Positions 1 through 7,005 of a DNA stretch of 20,082 nucleotides are shown here, piece by piece. The notes under the pieces were generated by a model. The model ran no database searches and was not told where the DNA came from. It worked only from the letters and a program-made list of their open reading frames with translations. The DNA comes from Clostridiales bacterium. Lineage in GTDB: Bacteria; Bacillota; Clostridia; Christensenellales; CAG-138. Each line of letters starts with the position of its first letter. The first letter of the stretch is position 1. The stretch is taken from positions 1-20,082 of the forward strand of contig WRCT01000010.1 in NCBI GenBank assembly GCA_009783775.1, read 5' to 3'. The translations under genes were made by a program, and so were the position numbers.

Positions 1-2
1 AC

Positions 3-101
3 GTCTTCCAGACCGCGCCCAATCTAAACATCCGCGCCAATTCCGACGCTCTGGAATCCCTGCTCCCCTACAACGCGCCCGGGCATTGTCACGTTATTTA
101 A
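3..101 (+). CDS. 3' end of an unidentified protein-coding gene (truncated by window edge)
   Basis: One + strand frame is open from the window edge to a TAA at 99-101 and gives 32 residues ending ...PGHCHVI. Codons are strongly GC-biased at the third position, as in the neighbouring genes, and all three opposite-strand frames contain stops. A terminator hairpin follows 70 bases later, as expected for a gene end. The tail is too short to name a family; no motif is recognised. It converges with the HEPN/MNT pair on the other strand. Confidence 0.45.
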   Translation, partial: VFQTAPNLNIRANSDALESLLPYNAPGHCHVI

Positions 102-171
102 TATTTGTATTTGACGCTTACCCTGTTTTGGAGTGGTTTGACTATAATTAAAAATGCTGAATGATATGTAC

Positions 172-201
172 AAAACAGCCCCTGCGCGGGGCTGTTTTTT
201 T
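172..201. terminator. Bidirectional intrinsic terminator between convergent genes
   Basis: An 11-bp stem (AAAACAGCCCC, 172-182, with its complement at 188-198) encloses a 5-base loop. A run of seven T (195-201) follows on the + strand and four T on the - strand. It sits between the + strand gene ending at 101 and the - strand gene ending at 203, so it can end transcripts from both sides. Confidence 0.85.
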
Positions 202-202
202 G

Positions 203-610
203 CTATGTTTTTTGTTCCAGCGCCCGCCGCACGGCTTGCAGGGGAGCAAAGTCCTTGATCTCCTGCGCGTATACGAGGGCTTTTTTCATGTGATGTTCTT
301 CTACAAATAATTCACGAGGATAACGCGGCAATACACTGTAGGTCGAAAGCACCTCGCATTGGTCATATATCTCGTTGAAACTCGGGTCAATCACAGCGCA
401 TTTGCCGCAAAGAAAATCAAGATTGTGAATCCTTGGCGGTTCTGTCCCCTCGTGATACAGCAAAAACCCTTTCAGGTTCTTCTCTACCGACTGCTGGCAC
501 AGAAAACAAACCAGTTGCAAATGCACCGGATAGCGCGCAGCAGCTCCTTGGGCCGAAAGCAGATCCATATCCGCATAGTGAAACCATTCCAGGATATAAT
601 CAGTATCCAT
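203..610 (-). CDS. HEPN domain protein, putative toxin of a HEPN/MNT pair
   Basis: A 135-residue all-alpha protein resembling PF05168 HEPN proteins. Visible hallmarks are the FLCQQSVEKNLKGFLL helix (36-51), matching the family's QQAxEKxLKAxL pattern, the PPRIHNLDFL segment (58-67), matching PxxHDL, and the PRYP segment (95-98). In the family, RNase-active HEPN toxins use an Rx4-6H motif. Here R99-x6-H106 fits that spacing, but its equivalence is not certain. The ATG at 610 lies inside the end of the nucleotidyltransferase gene (11-base overlap), a typical coupled toxin-antitoxin layout with the MNT gene first. The function (RNA cleavage, growth arrest, phage defence) is inferred from the family. 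The gene ends 2 bases before the T run of the terminator. Confidence 0.85.
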   Translation of the reverse strand: MDTDYILEWFHYADMDLLSAQGAAARYPVHLQLVCFLCQQSVEKNLKGFLLYHEGTEPPRIHNLDFLCGKCAVIDPSFNEIYDQCEVLSTYSVLPRYPRELFVEEHHMKKALVYAQEIKDFAPLQAVRRALEQKT

Positions 611-923
611 GAAGAGAGACTCCTTTCTGCGCGATTGTCCTTTCCAAAGTGGGACCGTCTTTTCTGCGGTTGAAGACGCTGGAACGGCCTACAAGCAAAT
701 CCATGGGCATGGTTCTTTTATGTCGCGATTCTTTGCGGATGGCCGCGCCAATATCAACCAGGTCTCCGGCTGTTTCCGGCACGACCACATAGATGTCCAG
801 ATCGCTGTCCTCGGTGGGCGTGCCATAGGCATAGGACCCGAACAGATAAATCGCCTCTGCCGGAACCGCGTTTAGCACGCTTTCTTTTATGATTTCCAGT
901 TCCCTCTGTATGCGCTCGTCCAT
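600..923 (-). CDS. MNT-type minimal nucleotidyltransferase, partner (antitoxin) of HEPN
   Basis: A 107-residue protein with the polymerase-beta nucleotidyltransferase signature: GSYAYG (29-34), then DSDLDIYVVV (39-48) with metal-binding D41 and D43, and a third acidic position in the PMDLLV strand (D75). This is the usual minimal length for stand-alone MNT proteins. In characterised HEPN/MNT pairs the MNT protein neutralises the HEPN toxin, in some cases by adding AMP to a tyrosine; that role is inferred here. It is the first gene of the pair, overlaps HEPN by 11 bases, and has its own good promoter 25 bases upstream of the start. It lies just downstream of the aromatic operon with no obvious terminator between, so read-through is also possible. 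Confidence 0.88.
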   Translation of the reverse strand: MDERIQRELEIIKESVLNAVPAEAIYLFGSYAYGTPTEDSDLDIYVVVPETAGDLVDIGAAIRKESRHKRTMPMDLLVGRSSVFNRRKDGPTLERTIAQKGVSLHGY

Positions 924-947
924 TTGATTGCCTGCCTTTACATTTAT

Positions 948-976
948 ATTATAGGCAACCGGCCGAAAAATAGCAA
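948..976 (-). promoter_or_regulatory. Sigma-70/SigA-type promoter of the HEPN/MNT pair
   Basis: On the - strand, TTGCTA (971-976) is followed after exactly 17 bases by a perfect TATAAT (948-953). The predicted start is near 941, some 18 bases before the MNT start codon. An AAAGGCAGG ribosome site lies in between. It sits in the 75-base gap after aroQ and gives the pair independent expression. Confidence 0.7.
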
Positions 977-998
977 GTGAAAGTGATTTTGCTGTTTC

Positions 999-1424
999 TT
1001 ATTTTTCCATCAGTTTCTCGATCGCCATGCGGTAGCCCGCAAAGCCGTGGCCCGAGAAGGTGGCCAGGCAGGCGTGGCGAATGAAGGAGATTTTGCGAAA
1101 GTCTTCGCGCGCGCAAACGTCGGAGAGATGGACTTCGACGGTCGGCAGGGCAACGGCTTTTAACGCGTCTAAAATGGCGACGCTGGTGTGCGTGTAGGCG
1201 GCGGGATTGATGATGATTCCGTCGAAGGTCTCCAGCGCGCTTTGGATCTTATCCACGATCACGCCCTCATGATTGGACTGAAAGCAGGTGATTTGCGCGC
1301 CCAACTCCGCTCCTGCGCTTTGAATGTAGGCCAGCAGATCCTCATAAGTTTGGCTGCCGTAAATATTGGTTTCCCGAATGCCCAGCAGGTTGAGATTGGG
1401 CCCGTTGATGACTAAAATTCGCAT
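999..1424 (-). CDS. aroQ: 3-dehydroquinate dehydratase, type II (AroQ)
   Basis: Converts 3-dehydroquinate to 3-dehydroshikimate (shikimate step 3) in the cytoplasm; the family forms dodecamers. The 141-residue length is standard. Visible motifs are NGPNLNLLGIRE (7-18, with loop R17), catalytic Y22, the NPAAYTHTS block (73-81, with N73 and H79), and VEVHLSD...RE (96-107, with H99 and R106). The usual HLSN is HLSD here, a mild variation. The ATG at 1424 overlaps the end of the aroE-aroK gene by 13 bases, showing translational coupling. It is the last gene of the aromatic operon. Confidence 0.97.
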   Translation of the reverse strand: MRILVINGPNLNLLGIRETNIYGSQTYEDLLAYIQSAGAELGAQITCFQSNHEGVIVDKIQSALETFDGIIINPAAYTHTSVAILDALKAVALPTVEVHLSDVCAREDFRKISFIRHACLATFSGHGFAGYRMAIEKLMEK

Positions 1425-2605
1425 ACTATTCTCTCCAGTTCTTTGCTATCATTGTCGCAGTTTTCTGTTACGGTCAGACGTTTTTGCGCCAGGTCACGGT
1501 AGATGGGATAGCGTGTTTTATACAGCGCGGCCAAATCAACCGACAGCGGGCGGTCGTCTGTGGCGAGGCGGTCAAGGGCGCGGTCCACAAAGATAATCCG
1601 TCCGTTTTGGCGCAGGGCAAGGCGGTTCACTTCGGCCAATACGCTGCCCCCGCCTGTGGCGATGACCCGGCCGGTTTGCTTTGCGACCTCCGCAACGACT
1701 GCGCTTTCCAATTGACGGAAGTGGGCCTCGCCGCTTTCTGAAATGATCTCGGCAGGGCCGCGGCCCATGCGTTCGTCGGTATCGACAAAGACCAGTCCCA
1801 GCCGCTCCGCCAGCGCTTTTCCCAATGTGCTCTTGCCGCAGCCCGGCATACCGATCAGCACGATATTGGAGAATTGGCGTTCTGTTTTGACGAGGGTATC
1901 TTCTATCAGCGCCTCATCTAAATCCAGGTCAAAGAACAGCTTGTGCGCGTAGAAGGCCTGTGCCACCAGCATGGGCAGGCCGCCCGCGGCGGGAATGCCC
2001 CTGTCCTCTGCCGCCAGGACCAGGCGCGTTTTGTTCGGGTTGTAGATCACATCGAGCAGGCCGGACAGGTTGGGGAAGGCGACAAGGTCCACGAGTTGGC
2101 TCTCGTTGTTTGGGTACATTCCCACGGGCGTGGTATTGATTAAGATATCTGCGTTCGCGTGGTCTTTGTGGCTGCCAAAATTGTCGCGGGAGATTGTGAC
2201 AACTTCCCGCGCGCCGCCATCTTTTGCCGCGATCAGGGCTGTTTTGGCCGTGCCGCCGCTGCCCAGGATCACGACTTTCTTGCCGTCGAATGAGATGCCC
2301 GCCCGCCGCGCCAGATAGCAAAAGCCCTGCAGGTCCGTGTTGCAGCCGAAAAGCTTGCCGCCGCGATTGACAAGGGTATTGACGCTGCCAACGCGCGCCG
2401 CCGTTTCGGACAGTTCGCAGTAGGGAATTACGGCCTGCTTATAGGGAATGGTTACGTTGATACCGCAGAAGGTCGGCGCGGTTAGAAAGCGAGGCAGCTC
2501 TTCGGGGGACAGTTCCAACAATTCATAGTCGGGATTGCCCAGCAGCCCATGTATGGTCTGGGAGTAACTGTGCCCCAGTTTTTCGCCGATCAAACCGTAC
2601 TTCAT
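1412..2605 (-). CDS. aroE-aroK: Fused shikimate dehydrogenase / shikimate kinase (AroE-AroK)
   Basis: A 397-residue bifunctional protein for two consecutive steps: NADPH reduction of 3-dehydroshikimate, then ATP phosphorylation of shikimate. Residues 1 to about 240 are AroE: INVTIPYK (49-56, catalytic K56), CNTD (88-91, catalytic D91), and a GSGGTAKT nucleotide loop (115-122; GAGGAxxA is usual). From about 246 follows shikimate kinase: Walker A GMPGCGKST (252-260), DTD (275-277) and FR (296-297) for shikimate binding, GGG (318-320), and lid DRPL (351-354). There is no stop or frameshift at the junction. Its ATG shares four bases (ATGA) with the pheA stop, and it overlaps aroQ by 13 bases. The kinase half lacks nothing obvious, so both activities are expected. 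Confidence 0.95.
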   Translation of the reverse strand: MKYGLIGEKLGHSYSQTIHGLLGNPDYELLELSPEELPRFLTAPTFCGINVTIPYKQAVIPYCELSETAARVGSVNTLVNRGGKLFGCNTDLQGFCYLARRAGISFDGKKVVILGSGGTAKTALIAAKDGGAREVVTISRDNFGSHKDHANADILINTTPVGMYPNNESQLVDLVAFPNLSGLLDVIYNPNKTRLVLAAEDRGIPAAGGLPMLVAQAFYAHKLFFDLDLDEALIEDTLVKTERQFSNIVLIGMPGCGKSTLGKALAERLGLVFVDTDERMGRGPAEIISESGEAHFRQLESAVVAEVAKQTGRVIATGGGSVLAEVNRLALRQNGRIIFVDRALDRLATDDRPLSVDLAALYKTRYPIYRDLAQKRLTVTENCDNDSKELERIVCEF

Positions 2606-3741
2606 TTCTCGGAGTAATTGCCCAGGAAAACAAACTTTTCCGCCGAGACCTCCAGCTGCGCCAGCAGGTTTAATGCGGTCTGATCATGCAGTTCGGCCTC
2701 AAAATCGGCATAGAACATGAACTCGAAATCCTTGCCGGGTATCGGGCGGCTCTCCAGCTTGTTGAGGTTGACGCCCAGCGCGGAGAACTTGGAGATCACG
2801 CCATAGAGCGAGCCGGGGCGGTGCGGTACGGTGAACATAATGCTGATTTTGTCCGCGCCCGGGTATATCTCCATTTCCTTTGCAATGCAGATAAAGCGCG
2901 TATAGTTGTGGTCGCTCAATGCGATTTCATCGGACAGGCTGACCAGATTGTAAAGCGCGCCGCAGTCCGCGCTGGCGATGGCGGCCAGGTCCGTGCGCTG
3001 CGATTCGGCGACCAGCTTGGCGGCGGTGGCGGTGTTGTCGCAGGCGGTGATCTTGACGTTCGGCAGGGTTTTCAAAAACGCGCTGCACTGGCCCAAAGCC
3101 TGCTCGTGGGAGACGATCTCGCGGATGTCCGCCAGTTCCGTGCCCGATTTGGCCAGCAGGGCGTGTTCGATCTTCACCTTAATGCTCTTGACGATGTGGA
3201 AGTGGTTGCGGCGCATGAGGTCATAGACCTCGCCGACCGAGCCCCACAGGCTGTTTTCGATGGGCAGGATGCCGTAGCGGCACAGGCCCTTGTTCACCGC
3301 CGTGAAGACCGCGTCAAAGCCGGAAAAATACATGATGTTCGGGCGGGAGAACAGGCGGTCGCAGGCGAGCTGCGAGTTCGAGCCCTCAATACCCTGGCAG
3401 GCGACGACCGCGCTCTTGGGAAAGAGGGGCGGCGTCCCGGCCATCGCCTCCTGCACGCGCTGCACCAGCGCGGAGTTCTGATAGAGGCTCCGGCTCTGAT
3501 AGGCGCGGGAGAGGTCAAAAAGCGAGGTGAACAGCACTTTCGTGTAACCCGCCATCTCGTCGTCCTGGCCTTCGGTGACGCGTGCCAATACCTCCCGCTC
3601 GCGCGAGGCGTTCAGCACGGGCAGGCTGTGTTCTTCCTTGTACTTTGCCATCTCCAGTACCTGGTGCATTCTCTGTTCAAAGAGTGATTTTAGCTGATCG
3701 TCTATGCAATCAATTTCATTTCTGATGTCTGTGATTTCCAT
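2602..3741 (-). CDS. pheA: Bifunctional chorismate mutase / prephenate dehydratase (P-protein)
   Basis: Turns chorismate into prephenate and then phenylpyruvate, the precursor of Phe. 379 residues in three parts. An AroQ-type chorismate mutase helix bundle spans about 1-88 (R7, R24, K35 and R47-E48 fit the active-site pattern). The prephenate dehydratase domain spans about 110-290 (start VACQGIEGSNSQLA, then IENSLWGSV at 161-169 and the catalytic TRF motif at 281-283). A C-terminal ACT domain spans about 298-375, with RPGSLYG (308-314) and the Phe-binding ESRP motif (330-333), so feedback inhibition by Phe is expected from the family. It starts 4 bases after the aroC stop with an AAAGG site, and its TGA overlaps the aroE-aroK ATG. 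Confidence 0.96.
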   Translation of the reverse strand: MEITDIRNEIDCIDDQLKSLFEQRMHQVLEMAKYKEEHSLPVLNASREREVLARVTEGQDDEMAGYTKVLFTSLFDLSRAYQSRSLYQNSALVQRVQEAMAGTPPLFPKSAVVACQGIEGSNSQLACDRLFSRPNIMYFSGFDAVFTAVNKGLCRYGILPIENSLWGSVGEVYDLMRRNHFHIVKSIKVKIEHALLAKSGTELADIREIVSHEQALGQCSAFLKTLPNVKITACDNTATAAKLVAESQRTDLAAIASADCGALYNLVSLSDEIALSDHNYTRFICIAKEMEIYPGADKISIMFTVPHRPGSLYGVISKFSALGVNLNKLESRPIPGKDFEFMFYADFEAELHDQTALNLLAQLEVSAEKFVFLGNYSEK

Positions 3742-3745
3742 GATT

Positions 3746-4750
3746 CTAACCTTTCAGTATTAAGTCCAGTATGGCGATTGCCGCCGCCGTTTCCACGCAG
3801 GGCAGGGCGCGGGGCACGATGCAGGGGTCGTGCCTGCCGCCGATGCAGAGTTTGACGTTTTCGCCCGTTTGCAGATTGACCGAGTCCTGCTCCTTGGCGA
3901 TCGAGGGCGTGGGTTTGATCGCGGCGCGGAAGATGAGCGGCAGGCCCGTGGCAATACCGCCCAGCACGCCGCCCGCGTGGTTGGTGAGCGGGCGCACCTG
4001 CCCGTCCTGCCGGCCGTAGGGGTCGTTGTGCTGACTGCCGCGCATAGCCGCAGCGGCAAAACCCGCGCCGAACTCAATGCCGCGTACTGCCGGAATGGCG
4101 AACACGGCGGCGGCGATACGGTTCTCCAGCCCGTCGAACATGGGCTCGCCCAGCCCCTGCGGCAGACCGGTCACGGTGCATTCGATGATGCCGCCCAGCG
4201 AATCGCCTTCAGCGGCTGCGGCGGCGATAGCGTCGAGCATTTCTTGGTTTAAGGCTTGCCCCTTTACAGCTCCGATTTGAATCGCGTTCGCTTGCGCTCT
4301 TATCCCCCGCCCCTCCAGGATCTGCAGGCAAAGCGCGCCCGCAAAACATAGCGGCAGGGTCAGGCGGCCCGAGAAATGCCCGCCGCCCCTTGGGTCCGCC
4401 GCGCCGCCGTATTTGACATGGGCGTTGCAGTCCGCGTGCGAGGGGCGCGGGATAAAACGCAGCGGCTCGTAGTCCGCGCTTTTGGCGTCCTTGTTCTCAA
4501 ACAGCACGCAAAGCGGCGCGCCGCAGGTCCTGCCCTCAGAAAGACCGGAGACAATGCGCGGGATATCGGCCTCGGCGCGCAGGGTGGACCAGGCGTTTTG
4601 GCCGCCCTGCCTGCGTTTTAGGAAGGTCTGTATGCGTTCCATATCCGGCGCAAAGCCGGCGGGCAGGCCGTCAATCACCGCGCCCAGCATTTCGGAATGC
4701 GACTGCCCGAAAACTTGTACTTTGAAATTCGTTCCAAAACTAGACGACAT
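3746..4750 (-). CDS. aroC: Chorismate synthase (AroC)
   Basis: Makes chorismate from EPSP using reduced FMN, the last shared step. 334 residues, slightly short for the family but with all blocks: FGQSHS (14-19, with H18), the clostridial variant of GESHG; RPSHAD (102-107, with H105); HFSGRLT (125-131); GSQHNDP; NHAGGVLGGI; and the closing GRHDPC...P. The start is set at 4750 because GGAGG sits 8 bases upstream and the protein then begins MSSSFGTNFK like relatives. The frame is open for 42 more codons upstream, but these lie inside aroA and resemble nothing. It overlaps the end of aroA by 11 bases. Confidence 0.95.
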   Translation of the reverse strand: MSSSFGTNFKVQVFGQSHSEMLGAVIDGLPAGFAPDMERIQTFLKRRQGGQNAWSTLRAEADIPRIVSGLSEGRTCGAPLCVLFENKDAKSADYEPLRFIPRPSHADCNAHVKYGGAADPRGGGHFSGRLTLPLCFAGALCLQILEGRGIRAQANAIQIGAVKGQALNQEMLDAIAAAAAEGDSLGGIIECTVTGLPQGLGEPMFDGLENRIAAAVFAIPAVRGIEFGAGFAAAAMRGSQHNDPYGRQDGQVRPLTNHAGGVLGGIATGLPLIFRAAIKPTPSIAKEQDSVNLQTGENVKLCIGGRHDPCIVPRALPCVETAAAIAILDLILKG

Positions 4751-5927
4751 GGGCTTTTCCTCCAAGCGTATTAAAATCGGCAAAGAAGTTGGGATAGGAT
4801 TTTTGAGCCGCTTCCGCGCCTTCGATGACCACTTGCCGCTCACAGATACAGGAGGCGATGGCCGCCGCCATGACAATGCGGTGATCGCCTGCGCCGTCCA
4901 CCGTGCCGCCCGTCAGGCGCCCTGTGCCGTGGATCGTTAAGGCGTTGTCGTCGGCGTCTGCCTTGGCGCCCAGCGCGCGCAGCATGGCTGTGACGGTCGC
5001 GACGCGGTCGCTCTCTTTTAAGCGCAGCCGCCGAATGTTGGTTATGCGGGTCGTGGCCCGCTTGCCTGCGGCGTATACGGCCAGGATCGGGACCAGGTCG
5101 GGGATCTCGCCCGCGTCGATTTCGGCGTTGTCCTTGACCGCTGAAAAGAGCCTGTCCTTTTGCAGGGAGTTGGGCCCCAAGCCCGTCACTTCCGCGCCGG
5201 CAGCCAGCCAGAATGCGGCGTTGGACCAGTCGCCCTCGACGCGCAGTTCGCCGGGGGAGCGGTAGGTTTGGCCGCTTGGGATGAGGTAGCCGTCGGACGT
5301 TTGTTCTATCGTGATACCGAAAGTACGCAGGACTTCGAGGGTCATGGACACGTAGCCGGAGGATTCCAATGGAGTAGTTAGTGAAATTCTTGACGGGCGG
5401 GCTGACCCCGCCCCTACAAGGGGCAACGCAAAGAGCAGGCCGGAGATGTATTGGGAGCTGATATTGCCGGGCAGGGCGTAATCGCCGGCTCGCAAGCGGC
5501 CTTGCACGGTGATGGGCAGGGTTTGGGAGTCAAAGGCGCAGCCGTTTTGAGACATGGTCTCGCAGAGGGTGTCAAAGGGGCGGGTCAGCAAACTGCCCTC
5601 GCCGGTGATGGTTGCGTGGCCTGTCAGGGCCGCCGCGACGGGCAGCAGCAGGCGCGCCGTGGTGCCGCTCTCGCCGCAGGGGACAATGGGGTTGGTTTGC
5701 GCCTTGATTGGCGTGACGTGAATGACGCCGCCAACTACCTGAATCTCCGCGCCCAAAGCGGTCAGCGCGCCGATCGTCGCCCGCATATCAGCAGACAGCT
5801 GCGCGCAATGAATGAGGGTAGGCTTATCCGCCAGCGCGGCGGCGATTTGTATGCGGTGCGCGTAGGACTTGGATGGAATGGCGGCGATGGTTCCGGCCAG
5901 TTTTGTTGGCGTAATAACGATATTCAT
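4740..5927 (-). CDS. aroA: EPSP synthase (3-phosphoshikimate 1-carboxyvinyltransferase, AroA)
   Basis: Transfers enolpyruvate from PEP to shikimate-3-phosphate. 395 residues, on the short side. Visible motifs are PSKSYAHR (18-25, with K20 and R25), CGESGTTARLLLP (84-96), the SSQYISGLLFALPL block (157-170), TPLESSGYVSMT (185-196), LKESDR (303-308), GDHRIVMA (347-354) and KSYPNF (376-381). Its ATG shares four bases with the aroB stop (ATGA). Oddity: between ALPL (167-170) and ISLTTPLES (181-189), where relatives have only a few residues, the DNA is a copy of a dispersed palindromic repeat, read in frame as about nine residues rich in Gly, Ala, Arg and Pro (171-179). It lies in a loop, so the enzyme is probably still active. 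Confidence 0.95.
   Translation of the reverse strand: MNIVITPTKLAGTIAAIPSKSYAHRIQIAAALADKPTLIHCAQLSADMRATIGALTALGAEIQVVGGVIHVTPIKAQTNPIVPCGESGTTARLLLPVAAALTGHATITGEGSLLTRPFDTLCETMSQNGCAFDSQTLPITVQGRLRAGDYALPGNISSQYISGLLFALPLVGAGSARPSRISLTTPLESSGYVSMTLEVLRTFGITIEQTSDGYLIPSGQTYRSPGELRVEGDWSNAAFWLAAGAEVTGLGPNSLQKDRLFSAVKDNAEIDAGEIPDLVPILAVYAAGKRATTRITNIRRLRLKESDRVATVTAMLRALGAKADADDNALTIHGTGRLTGGTVDGAGDHRIVMAAAIASCICERQVVIEGAEAAQKSYPNFFADFNTLGGKAHVV
5392..5417 (-). repeat. Dispersed GTAGGGGCG...CGCCCG palindromic repeat inside aroA
   Basis: On the - strand this reads GTAGGGGCGGGG, then TCA, then GCCCGCCCG. It matches, almost base for base, the intergenic copy at 13231-13255 and is the same family as 6972-6996 and 13192-13216. 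It is in a frame without stops (GTA GGG GCG GGG TCA GCC CGC CCG) and adds residues to EPSP synthase. Confidence 0.85.
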
Positions 5928-6934
5928 GAGAAATGGTTTTCCAATTCAGTGACATTTATTTCGTGCAGATACGCTTCTCCGATGGTTTTCAAGCGCACCA
6001 GGGAGATTTTGCCGCCGCTGCGTTTTTTGTCGGAGAGCGCGGCCTCGGCCAGTTCCTTGGCGCTGTAGGGGCAGCGGGTGTCGATGCCGTGACTTTGCAG
6101 CAAGGCTTGGATTTGTCCGGCGAAGGCCCCGCCCATAATCACCATGCCCATGCCGACCGCGTGGCCGTGGGAGATTTTGTAGCCGCTTTGCTTTTCGATC
6201 GCGTGGCCGGGCGTGTGCCCGAAGTTGAGCAGTTGGCGCTCGCCCTTGTCAAACTCGTCCTTCTCGACAAGTACGCGCTTGATGTCCACACAGGTAGCCA
6301 CAATGTTTTCCAGCTCTTGGTCTATGTCGCCCGCGAGGGTGTCAAAGAGTGCGCGGTCGGCGATGCAGCCGTATTTGACCGCCTCGCAGAGACCGTCCCG
6401 GAACACTTCCGGCGGCAGGGTGGCAAAGACGTCGGGGTCACAGAACACCGCGATGGGTTGATGAAAGGCCCCTGCCAGGTTTTTGCCTGCCGCTAGATTC
6501 ACGCCCGTCTTGCCGCCGACGGAGGAGTCGATGGCCGCCAGAAAGGTCGTCGGGATCTGCACATAGGGCACGCCGCGCAGGTAGGCCGCCGCGGCAAAGC
6601 CCGCGAGATCGCCCGTGACGCCGCCGCCTAAAGCCACGACCAGATCGGCACGAGTAATCCCCTCCCCTGCCATTGCCTCCAGCAATTCGGCCAAAGTGTC
6701 CATATTCTTGGCGCGCTCGCCGTTCGGGAATACGAAGGAATGCACGGCAAATCCCGCGTTCTCATAGGATTGCTTTACGGTTCCGCCATAGAGCGCGTAC
6801 ACGATATCATCGCTCACGAGCATGACCCGGCAGGGCTTTTTCACCTGCGCCGTCAAAGGGCCGCATTGCGGCAGCAGACCACGTTCTATGTGGACACAAT
6901 ATGGTGTCTTTGTGTTTATCAAAATACTTGTCAT
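5924..6934 (-). CDS. aroB: 3-dehydroquinate synthase (AroB)
   Basis: Cyclises DAHP to 3-dehydroquinate using NAD and a metal ion (step 2). 336 residues from the chosen start. Visible motifs are the NAD loop GGGVTGDLAGF (103-113), PTTFLAAIDSSVGGKTGVN (128-146, with K142), GLCEAVKYG (181-189, with metal ligand E184), LNFGHTPGHAIE (236-247, with H240 and H244) and HGHAVGMGM (256-264, with H257). The ATG at 6934 is chosen. An in-frame GTG 11 codons earlier would start the protein inside a heptamer repeat and add a tail not seen in relatives. The stop overlaps the aroA ATG. Upstream, 71 bases of repeat DNA separate it from tyrA. Confidence 0.95.
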   Translation of the reverse strand: MTSILINTKTPYCVHIERGLLPQCGPLTAQVKKPCRVMLVSDDIVYALYGGTVKQSYENAGFAVHSFVFPNGERAKNMDTLAELLEAMAGEGITRADLVVALGGGVTGDLAGFAAAAYLRGVPYVQIPTTFLAAIDSSVGGKTGVNLAAGKNLAGAFHQPIAVFCDPDVFATLPPEVFRDGLCEAVKYGCIADRALFDTLAGDIDQELENIVATCVDIKRVLVEKDEFDKGERQLLNFGHTPGHAIEKQSGYKISHGHAVGMGMVIMGGAFAGQIQALLQSHGIDTRCPYSAKELAEAALSDKKRSGGKISLVRLKTIGEAYLHEINVTELENHFS

Positions 6935-6946
6935 CTCACTAGCCCC

Positions 6947-6967
6947 TGTCCACTGTCCACTGTCCAC
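6947..6967. repeat. Heptamer tandem repeat (3 x TGTCCAC) just upstream of aroB
   Basis: Three perfect copies of the 7-mer TGTCCAC follow each other, ending 13 bases before the aroB ATG on the - strand. The repeat belongs to the 7-nt-periodic class seen at several other gene borders in the window, though its sequence differs from the others. Confidence 0.8.
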
Positions 6968-6971
6968 TGCG

Positions 6972-6996
6972 GCGGGCGATTGATAATCGCCCCTAC
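6972..6996. repeat. GTAGGGGCG palindromic repeat between tyrA and aroB
   Basis: The stem GGGCGATT/AATCGCCC around a GAT loop is bordered by the CTAC end that characterises the family on the + strand. It lies inside the operon, 9 bases beyond the tyrA stop. It has no T run on the transcribed strand, so it is not an obvious terminator; it could modulate mRNA processing between the two genes. Confidence 0.8.
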
Positions 6997-7005
6997 GCGA
7001 GTGCC

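Noticed and set aside
111..148. TTGACG ... TATAAT promoter on the + strand near 111-148
   Set aside because: The spacing is 26 bases, far from 17, and any transcript would run straight into the terminator at 172-201.
2686..3687. Long open frame on the + strand opposite pheA
   Set aside because: It mirrors the codon bias of pheA, has no ribosome site or family resemblance, and pheA is clearly real.
4751..4876. 42-codon N-terminal extension of aroC
   Set aside because: It lies within aroA, resembles no chorismate synthase, and the ATG at 4750 has GGAGG at ideal spacing.
6935..6967. GTG start giving aroB 11 extra residues
   Set aside because: The extra residues come from the TGTCCAC heptamer repeat and are not found in AroB proteins.
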